From Sanguinoderma infundibulare (Eukaryota; Basidiomycota; Agaricomycetes; Polyporales; Polyporaceae), in NCBI GenBank assembly GCA_032821775.1, contig JAVLRN010000002.1, positions 372,001 to 436,000 on the forward strand: a stretch of 64,000 bases of DNA. The letters are read 5' to 3'. Positions 57,196 to 64,000 of the stretch are shown here, in pieces. The notes beneath the pieces were generated by a model. It made no database searches. It was not told where the DNA came from and saw only the letters and a list, made by a program, of their open reading frames with translations. How positions within the stretch are numbered: the first letter of the stretch is position 1; each line of letters begins with the position of its first letter. The position numbers and the translations under genes are program-made.

Positions 57196-58803
57196 ATGGG
57201 CAACTGCGTGTCGACCCAGGACCGCGAGGCGCAGATGCGCTCCCAAGAGATAGACCGGCAGATCGAGGAGGACTCGCGCAAGCTCAAGAAGGAGTGCAAG
57301 ATCCTCCTCCTGGGCTCGGGCGAGTCGGGAAAGAGCACGATCGTCAAGCAGATGAAGATCATCCACCAGAACGGCTACACGCCCGACGAGCGCATGACCT
57401 ACCGCCAGACGATCTACAAGAACCTCCTCGACTCGGCCCACCACATCATCACCGCCATGCGCAAGCTCTCCCTCGACTGCGAGGACCCCGCCAACCGCGC
57501 ACGGCTCGAGAAGATCCTCGACTACGCCGTCAGCCCTGCGACGTCCTTTTACTTTGCCGAGGACATGGCCCAGGCCATCTTCGACCTCTGGAAGGATCCC
57601 GTGATCCCCAAGATTATGGACCACAGTAGCGAGTTCTACTTGATGGACAGTGCAAGCTAGTGAGTGGCCTCATTCGTGCTGCCATACCCTCCGTCCCTTC
57701 CCCCACGGTCTCCGCACGCAAGCCCTGCCCTGCCAAACTCCCTTTCTTTGGGCCCAGTTGCCGAGCGCTTATCCTTGGCTGCGCGCGTCAGGCCACTCAG
57801 CGGGGTGTCGGACAGTGGCGAAGCGCAGAAGCTGACTCAAGGTTTTCTTCCTAGTTTCTTCACCGAGGCGCTTCGAATAGGAACGCCAAACTACGTTCCT
57901 ACCGAGACGGATGTGCTACGGGCGCGAGCGACAAGTAGAGGCATCACGGAGACAAGATTTTCATTAGGGCCCTTATCGTGAGTTTCTCCCGCCTGTCTCG
58001 GACCTTTCCCGTGATACACTGCTCGTGGATTAGCCCGCGTGTGTGTCTGTGTGCGTCCGACGTCGGGGGTTGCTAACGCGCTGCGCAGAATACACATGTT
58101 CGACGTGGGTGGACAGCGGTCAGAGCGGAAGAAGTGGATACATTGCTTCGAGAGCGTGACGAGCATCATCTTCTGTACGGCGCTGAGCGAGTACGACCAG
58201 GTGTTGTTGGAGGATCGGAATCAGGTGCGCCCCCACTACCTAATTCGGTTCGCAGCCGGCTGCGATCTGACATCTACCACTATTCTCCTTCCCGGATGAC
58301 GCAGAAACGAATGGCGGAGTCCCTGATCCTTTTCGAGTCGGTCATCAACTCGCGATGGTTCCTCCGGACCTCGATCATTTTGTTCCTGAACAAGATCGAC
58401 GTGTTCAAGAGCAAGTTGCCAAAAGTGCCCCTCGAGCGGTACTTCCCCGAGTACACGGGCGGGCCCGACATTAACAAGGCGGCGAAGTACATCTTGTGGC
58501 GGTTCATGCAGGCGAACCGGGCACGACTGAGCGTGTACCCACAGTGAGTGTCCCGTCTAGTGTCGTTGTCTTCTGTCTTGGTTTGTTCGGCGGCCGTGAC
58601 AGTGTTTGGCCGCGTTCGTCTTTCGATGGCCATCTCTACATTCCTTTTCCACGTTAAATTCTGTTCGTCTGGTTGCGTTGCCATGCTCACGATATGTTCC
58701 CAGTCTAACACAAGCCACGGATACATCAAATATTCGGCTTGTGTTCGCAGCAGTAAAGGAGACGATACTGCAGAACGCACTAAAGGACTCGGGGATTCTC
58801 TAA
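57196..58803 (+). CDS. Heterotrimeric G-protein alpha subunit
   Basis: Five exons (57196-57659, 57855-57977, 58089-58224, 58305-58543, 58704-58803) give exactly 353 residues, the usual length. MGNCVS is a myristoylation site (Gly2) with a palmitoylatable Cys3. The GTPase motifs are G1 [10 protein letters not shown]2 with the switch Arg/Thr in [11 protein letters not shown]3 DVGGQRSE with the catalytic Gln, G4 NKID and G5 TQATDT. The C-terminus is DSGIL, without the Cys four residues from the end that pertussis toxin modifies. It relays signals from membrane receptors, in fungi mostly nutrient or pheromone sensing through cAMP or MAP kinase. Fungal class (I or III) is left open. Confidence 0.95.
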
Positions 58804-60766
58804 CCTTACCTTCCTTTTCGTTTCTCTTTCCTCGTTCGGTCCTGGAGGGGTGGATGGTGTTTAATGTACTGTCTGTTTTACCTGGTGAGTCCTTCCTCGA
58901 CATACCGACATTTCCGTGGCGGTGCTGACTGAAACTCCCCTGTCCTTCGTGTCGTACAACCTCCCAGGGTCCTCGCATCGCATCTGCATCCACTCGTTCA
59001 CGTCTGCGCCATCTCATCCTCGATCTGTACGCATGCTGCATCTCTCACGTCCCAATCTCGTCCCATCCATCCATGATCTCCTATCGTTGTTGCTTTTGTA
59101 TGTTGTCGTTTAACGCCCCCGCATCGCCGCCATCTACACCCTCCACCTCCCCCTAATCATCCCCCGCCACGCCCGGACATATAGCCCGTCGACGTCTGTC
59201 GCGCGTACGTCTGGGCTGTCTGCTCGACATCCTGGCAGGTCGGCCTTATGCGCGCCGCAGGCTCTGAAGCTTTCCGCGCGGGCGCCGACTGCGTCGTGCG
59301 TCGCCTTCCCGGCTGCTGTCATGGTCGCTATGGTCGCATCACCCGCCCGTCGTCGAGTATGGTCCCGTGGCGGCCCCCAAATGGCATCGTGGTCAAGTTT
59401 GAGCAGGGCCGAAGGAGCTCTTTCCTGCGACGCGTCGTCGTCAACTGGCATCCGTGTCATCGCATGCTGATGTTATCGGACGTATACCTCCGCCCGCTCC
59501 ATCAACTGGCCTTCCGACGGGCATCTGCTACTACCTGACAGATCCATGACGTCGGACGCCTTCCGTCGTTTCCTCGGAAGGATCTGCCCATCGGAGACGT
59601 TGCGGTTGCGTCACAGGGCCGCCACTCGCACTCGGAGCGCTCGGAGCTACGACGGCGGAACCTTCAGCTTCAAGTGTCGGGCCACCGCAACTGCCGCCGT
59701 TCATTTGACCTCTTCCACCGTCTCGTCGCTCGTTGCTCGATCCGACCATTCATCTTGCTGTCCACCCTTTCCCCGTGTTCTTGATTGTTTACTTTAAGAC
59801 ACTGCTTGCCTCGGGTTGCTCGTTCCCCCTCATCCAGTGTGCCTCCCTCCCTCCCTTCTCCCTTTCCCACTTGTCCCCTGCTCCCTTACTCCCCAACCCT
59901 CTGCTTACTTGCCGCTTCATATTTTCCGCCGCCCCGTGCATACGCGTACCTCACCTCATCGACCGTCTCGTCTCCGTTCTGCCCTGGTCCTGTCCGCATC
60001 TACTCGTATCTTATTTTACATGACCTCATTCATGACCGTGTTACGCGGGCGAGGCGCCGTCGCACTTGCCCGTCCCCTCTACGCTCTCGTCATCCCACAC
60101 CTCGCGCACGCTACGACTAATCTCTTTCCTTTCTCTCTCCTACGTCTACGTACAGTGCACCCTACTTACGCCCCCACCGCTGTGTATAGGAGGAATGTCG
60201 GGCTCGCGCGACGCGAGGCGCGTCGGTTGCACGTGTACATATATGCGCACATACAGTATACAGCATATAGCGTACAGTACGCGCGGTGCCGAGTGCACAG
60301 AGCGTATGCGTGTAGTAGGTTCTGCTGAGCGGGTGTGTTCTCGGCGTGCACAGTTGTGCTTGCGTTTTGGTTTGTCCCTCTTTCGCGCGATCGTTTTGTC
60401 TCGAGTTCGGCCGCGGTTCTAGCTGCCTACAACGTTTCGCTGCGGCTGGTGATCCATCATGCATCATCGGCCTGGCTCACGCTACTTTGTATGTGCGTCT
60501 CGAGTGGATCGTACGAGTACTTACGTCTTGCTTTATTGCAGAGGCGGGGGCACGGGACACGGGTGCGTTGCTTATGCTTCTCGATTGTGTTTGTCATGGG
60601 GTACATCTGACGCTTTTCCATCATAGGTACTGAACTTCATCGTCTTCGCTTTATCGGAGTCGGTCACGCCTCTGTCGCATGTTAGGTATGCGTTTACGTC
60701 TGGAGTGCATGGCCCGTCCATTTCAGCGCGATGACAGAACCTGGGATTCGTTCCACGCATTATAGG
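58804..60766. other. 3' flank of the G-alpha gene, nothing recognised
   Basis: No supported gene. Many overlapping open stretches in CT-rich sequence (59730-60130) have no motifs. Alternating TATATGCGCACATACAGTATAC-like sequence near 60238-60275 is a local low-complexity patch. Confidence 0.4.
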
Positions 60767-61027
60767 GGTGCTCAATTTCTTTTGGATGCTGGACGTTGGA
60801 CGCACTCAAGCTCGTTTGATGCCAGCCGTCGCGCTTGTCCTCGACGGTCCCCGAGCGCTCCCCCCCGCGCAAAGTAGCTGATAAGGAGGCCGCGGTAGAG
60901 ACGTTGGAGCGAACGGACGGAAAGACTGACGCTGATACCTCGCCATACGCGGGATGCTCGGCTAAGTCCATCACCTCCATCAAACGAGCTCTGAGTCAAC
61001 GTCCAGCGTCCAAAGAGATTGAGCACC
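60767..61027. repeat. Inverted repeat, arms about 50-56 bp
   Basis: The left arm 60767-60822 and right arm 60978-61027 are imperfect reverse complements sharing GGTGCTCAAT, GCTGGACGTTG and AGCTCGTTTGATG. The loop is about 155 nt. It resembles a foldback or MITE, and no flanking duplication was identified. Confidence 0.72.
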
Positions 61028-61247
61028 GTACAGGGTACGTTCGTCCTTTTCGAGTCGGCAACTCTCTCGTGAGAAGTGGACCTCGTGGAAAGCGGAACGA
61101 CGCGGTATGCGGACGTCGCAGTACTTAAGTAGTCTACGGCTCCACTGTGCTGCGTTCGTGCAGACTCTAGCTGCCCTGTCCGGTACTTGTACTTCCTCAA
61201 CCATCTCCGGTCGAGCACGCAAAGTCGTTATTGTAAGATGGCATGAT

Positions 61248-61286
61248 GAGAGCCTGTCAGGAATCCGACCCGACTGATAGGCTCTC
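61248..61286. repeat. Short hairpin
   Basis: GAGAGCCTGTCAG and CTGATAGGCTCTC (one mismatch) are separated by 13 nt. There is no nearby gene end that would make it a terminator. Confidence 0.6.
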
Positions 61287-61458
61287 ATTTTGAATAGACA
61301 CACTCCTTCGAAAGTTGCCTCAGGCCTGGGCCATACCCGATCATCGCACGCCGTAATGCTCGCAACCTATCTTCACGCTCGGGCGTCTCAATCACCCTTC
61401 GAGGCTTCGACGTTCACTACCCCCGTAAGTAATTCTACTCGTTTGGGCCGGAGCAGTC

Positions 61459-62695
61459 ATGGACCATCTAAAAATGAAAAGCAAGATGATTACAGATAGT
61501 CAGGAACGCGTACGAGCCTTTTCCCAAGAGCTTGTTGACCTGACCGTCGATCACGTCTCCCACCCTCGCTGCGCTTCCTGCGTGTTCCCTCGTTGCGAAG
61601 GGATGGCGGGAACGTGTGCAATGGCGGATTTTCGGACGGCCTCAACTGTATGATCTCGCTCAGCTCAATCTCTTCCCCAACGCTCTCCGCGCATATCCAC
61701 CTACCACGTCGACACGCTGGTCATCCAGCGATGGATCAGAGACCGGCCAGACACACCCAGTATTCCCCAAACAGCCTCGAGGTTCTGTTTCCTACAGTCA
61801 TTGGCCATCTCCTTCCGAAATTATGCGGCATACGACTCGGGGGGCTAGTGTTTGCAATGTCAGATGAGGTGCCGTGGGGGGGCAAGGATCCGGCCATACC
61901 AACTGCTGCATAACTTGCCTATCCGTCCTCGTTTCCCTCCGCTGCTGTCCCCTTTTTCTGGAATCAAGGAGCTGGAGCTCGCCTTCGTCGTGTTCCCGTC
62001 ATTCAATGACCTCGCGCGAATGCTTCATGCATTCAAGCAACTCCGGACCCTCCGTTGCGGCGACGTCGAGCGGACGAATCCGGGAGTTCGTCTCCCGGCT
62101 TTCATGACAATGGAGACCACGCGGCGTGGCTCGAACGCATTCTTACCGGTTTTGGAGAGCCTCTTGGTGAGTGGGCCTTCATTCAAGCGATACGTTACTC
62201 GATGACCGCTTCAACGCCAGATCTCATTACAATTACAGATATTCAGGAATAGGCCAACACGGAGTGGGACGGCTTCTGTCCGGCCTGGCACCCACTTCGC
62301 CCTTTCGTCAGTTGAGCATCCACCTCCCATACACAGACAGGCCCTACCGATCTGATCCTTCAGGTGCGCATTTCTCAGTCTGTCGCTTCAGAAGCTCCGG
62401 CCAATGTTCATCTCTCTGTATCTACAACAATTCGGTGGACCCCGCTACAGGCAGACCATAAGGATTGTATTTGTCTCCGTTTAGATACCTAAATGAGGTC
62501 TCCATCCTCGGCATAACCCCGGACTCGGATCACGAAAGGCAGCTCCCCGTGCTGTCGCTGCTTCACGACATGCTGGCATTCTGGAAGGCGCCTGCCCCTC
62601 GCTCTCTGTCGCTCCTGATAAAGCCGGGTTCGTATTGGGAACCCGGAAGGCTTTACACGAAGCGCGACCACGTTGCTTTCCTCACAGAGGTTTGA
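61459..62695 (+). pseudogene. Degraded F-box/LRR-like gene
   Basis: The start near 61459 leads into FSQELVDLTVDHVSH, an Agaricomycete-type F-box. A one-base shift then gives TLAALPACSLVAKGWRERVQ in the next frame, and further shifts follow. Later blocks FSGIKELELAFVVFPSFNDL, then HAFKQLRTLRC (61950-62060) and LSLLHDMLAFWKAP (62540-62590) match the usual Leu-rich body. At least two frame changes indicate a pseudogene, although unseen introns could explain one. It differs from the F-box/WD40 family. Confidence 0.55.
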
Positions 62696-63160
62696 AGAAC
62701 GGTCGAGGAGGCTTGCATCAGTGGTGCGTGATATCGCGATCGGATTTGCGCCGTGAGCCGCCGCTAGACTGACTTCTGGTCGATGCTCATTACGCGATCC
62801 AAGATTGCCCTTCCACTGCGCTCTCAATTTGCCTGGAAATCCCAAGTAGCGATAACACGCCGCATGGGCAACTAGAACGCGGAGCGGCCGAACGATATCC
62901 TACAGCGTCGAAAGCAGGACGGCTGACGGTCGAAGTCGACAGAGCTGATGGGTGTTGGGCTAATACCAAGTTAGCCCCTCGATACGAGATCGCAAACTCA
63001 TCTCTCGATTGCAGAATACTGGAATCTGGACTGGGGGAAGATGGTCGATGATGGGGATACGGTCGACAATGGTGGTACTTGGTCTTGAGCTCTCCCAGAA
63101 TAGTGAGAACCCTTATCCCCTGTCGAAGCGTTGCGACGTTGGATGGTTTATCCCCTGTAC
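62696..63160. other. Unassigned spacer
   Basis: No gene seen between the degraded F-box gene and the CFEM-B remnant. The homology to array units stops around 63165. Confidence 0.4.
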
Positions 63161-63238
63161 CATGTACCTTGACTTGGCATACGATCGCTCTGGGGGTGGT
63201 GTTGACTGTTGCGGGCGCGGCGGTCTCGTTGTGACGGC
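63161..63238 (+). pseudogene. CFEM-B 3' remnant next to F-box/WD40 copy D
   Basis: The plus strand reads the last codons of a CFEM-B GPI tail (VLTVAGAAVSL) and a stop at about 63233. Upstream parts are missing. It lies convergent to copy D, as CFEM-B does in the other units, so the whole block is inverted. Confidence 0.6.
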
Positions 63239-63469
63239 CTGTTATTGTTTGTGACGTCTTGTGGGATGGCTGGAGGGTGTTGGTATGAATGTTGAGTGCG
63301 GTCCGGCCATATTTGTGTGTGCGTACAGGATGTCCGTGGGTCGGTACATTCAACGTGCTCATTCACCGTATTATGGTACAAGTTCTCGAATGACGGAAGT
63401 TTGGTAAACAAGTTGGAAGACAGGAACGGAAGTAACGGGACACCGGGGGACAGCGTAATTCTACGTATC

Positions 63470-64000
63470 TTACAACTCGCAAGCTTGTTCTGGGTCAATG
63501 ATATCGCGTACATTACGACCAAAGATAGTCCCACCATAAGCTCCAGACCACAACATGTGTCCATTCGGAGAGAATGCGACATGGTAGACGAAACTGGTAT
63601 GCTCGCGGAAAGTGGCCATGCACCGTCCATCGCTGACTCTCCACAGCTTCACCATGTTGCCGTCCGACCCCGATGCAACGTACTTGCCGCACGGAGACAA
63701 GCACCCCGTCCTGACATAGGAGCTGTGTCCCACGAGCGAGAGGAGCATTGTCCCTGTACGGAGGTCCCACACCTTCAACGTTGTGTCGTTTGACGCTGAC
63801 AGGAGCAGCCGACTGTCGGATGAGAAAGCCAACCGTTCTACGTCACCCTCATGCCCCCGAAGGACACAGAGCTCATCCCCTGTCTCCACATCCAAAACAG
63901 TCACTGCTACTGACATAATGGCGTTTCCCCGAGAGGGATCTGAGGCTGCGCGGGTGGCGAGGGCGAGGAGTGTGCTCGTGGGGTCAAATGCGGCCGCCGT
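63470..64000 (-). CDS. F-box/WD40 protein, copy D (partial, runs off window)
   Basis: The minus strand from the window edge to the TAA at 63472-63470 codes about 176 residues of the last exon. It starts at FDPTSTLLALATRAASDPSRG and ends DIIDPEQACEL. WD blades include VTVLDVETGDELCVLRGHEG, then SNDTTLKVWD, MVKLWRVSDG and GGTIFGRNV. The frame is uninterrupted as far as seen. It is close to copies A-C but on the opposite strand. The F-box end lies outside the window, so intactness is unknown. Confidence 0.82.
   Translation of the reverse strand, partial: TAAAFDPTSTLLALATRAASDPSRGNAIMSVAVTVLDVETGDELCVLRGHEGDVERLAFSSDSRLLLSASNDTTLKVWDLRTGTMLLSLVGHSSYVRTGCLSPCGKYVASGSDGNMVKLWRVSDGRCMATFREHTSFVYHVAFSPNGHMLWSGAYGGTIFGRNVRDIIDPEQACEL

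Noticed and set aside
56809..57624. 271-codon minus-strand ORF opposite the G-alpha gene
   Set aside because: Antisense to exon 1 of a clear G-alpha gene. Its composition reflects codon bias of the sense strand.
59730..60330. CT-rich stretch with long plus-strand ORFs
   Set aside because: All three frames are open because of skewed composition, and no motif or splice pattern supports a gene.
1..64000. tRNA or rRNA genes
   Set aside because: I looked for B-box-like GGTTCGAATCC with a matching A box and found none convincing. The tRNA-iMet match at 23594 is only the copia primer-binding site.

Overview
The window is fungal nuclear DNA, most likely from an Agaricomycete (Basidiomycota). Genes are split by many short GT-AG introns (about 45-80 nt), host sequence is GC-rich, and the content fits that group: sedolisin-independent S28 serine peptidases, CFEM cell-surface proteins, F-box proteins, a 353-residue G-alpha subunit, copia and hAT elements and a LINE. 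All exon structures are my own readings from splice sites and frame, not from transcripts.

Left arm (1-10.6 kb): two tandem S28 peptidase genes on the minus strand alternate with the CTD-kinase gamma subunit gene CTK3. CTK3 is intact at 7694-9022 and reduced to a pseudogene at about 3850-4190. The repeating unit is therefore [CTK3 - S28], and its promoter-side module appears three times (1-111, 4262-4385, 9145-9265). A roughly 346-bp inverted-repeat element separates S28-1 from the CTK3 remnant. CTK3 is divergent from a pinin/SDK/MemA-domain gene (9332-10626).

Centre (11-52 kb): a gene set is repeated three times in the order CFEM-A (+), F-box/WD40 (+), CFEM-B (-), DUS1-type tRNA dihydrouridine synthase. 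The F-box/WD40 gene is intact in all three units (12991, 39106 and 46836). The other genes survive only at the outer ends of the array: CFEM-A in unit 1, and CFEM-B plus DUS in unit 3. Internal copies are decayed, and the two internal DUS remnants are inverted relative to the intact gene. A fourth F-box/WD40 copy, in opposite orientation, runs off the right edge of the window.

Unit 1 is split by an 18.4-kb nested transposon island (16292-34656). The outermost element is a LINE with a 20-nt poly(A) tail and a 16-bp target duplication. Inside it are a 7.3-kb copia retrotransposon (361-bp LTRs, 5-bp duplication) in the end of ORF2 and a 4.06-kb non-coding inverted-repeat element in ORF1. A 739-bp hAT relic (8-bp duplication) sits inside the copia element. 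The copia primer-binding site matches the anticodon arm of initiator tRNA-Met.

Right arm (52-64 kb): intact DUS1, a long stretch without a recognisable gene, a G-protein alpha subunit (57196-58803), more unassigned sequence with two inverted repeats, a degraded F-box gene, and the fourth F-box/WD40 gene with a CFEM-B remnant.

Functionally the genes do not form one obvious pathway. CFEM proteins and S28 peptidases act outside the cell, CTK3 and pinin act on transcription and splicing, DUS1 modifies tRNA and G-alpha signals at the membrane. What unites the window is structural: repeated local segmental duplication, decay of most copies, and nested transposon insertion.
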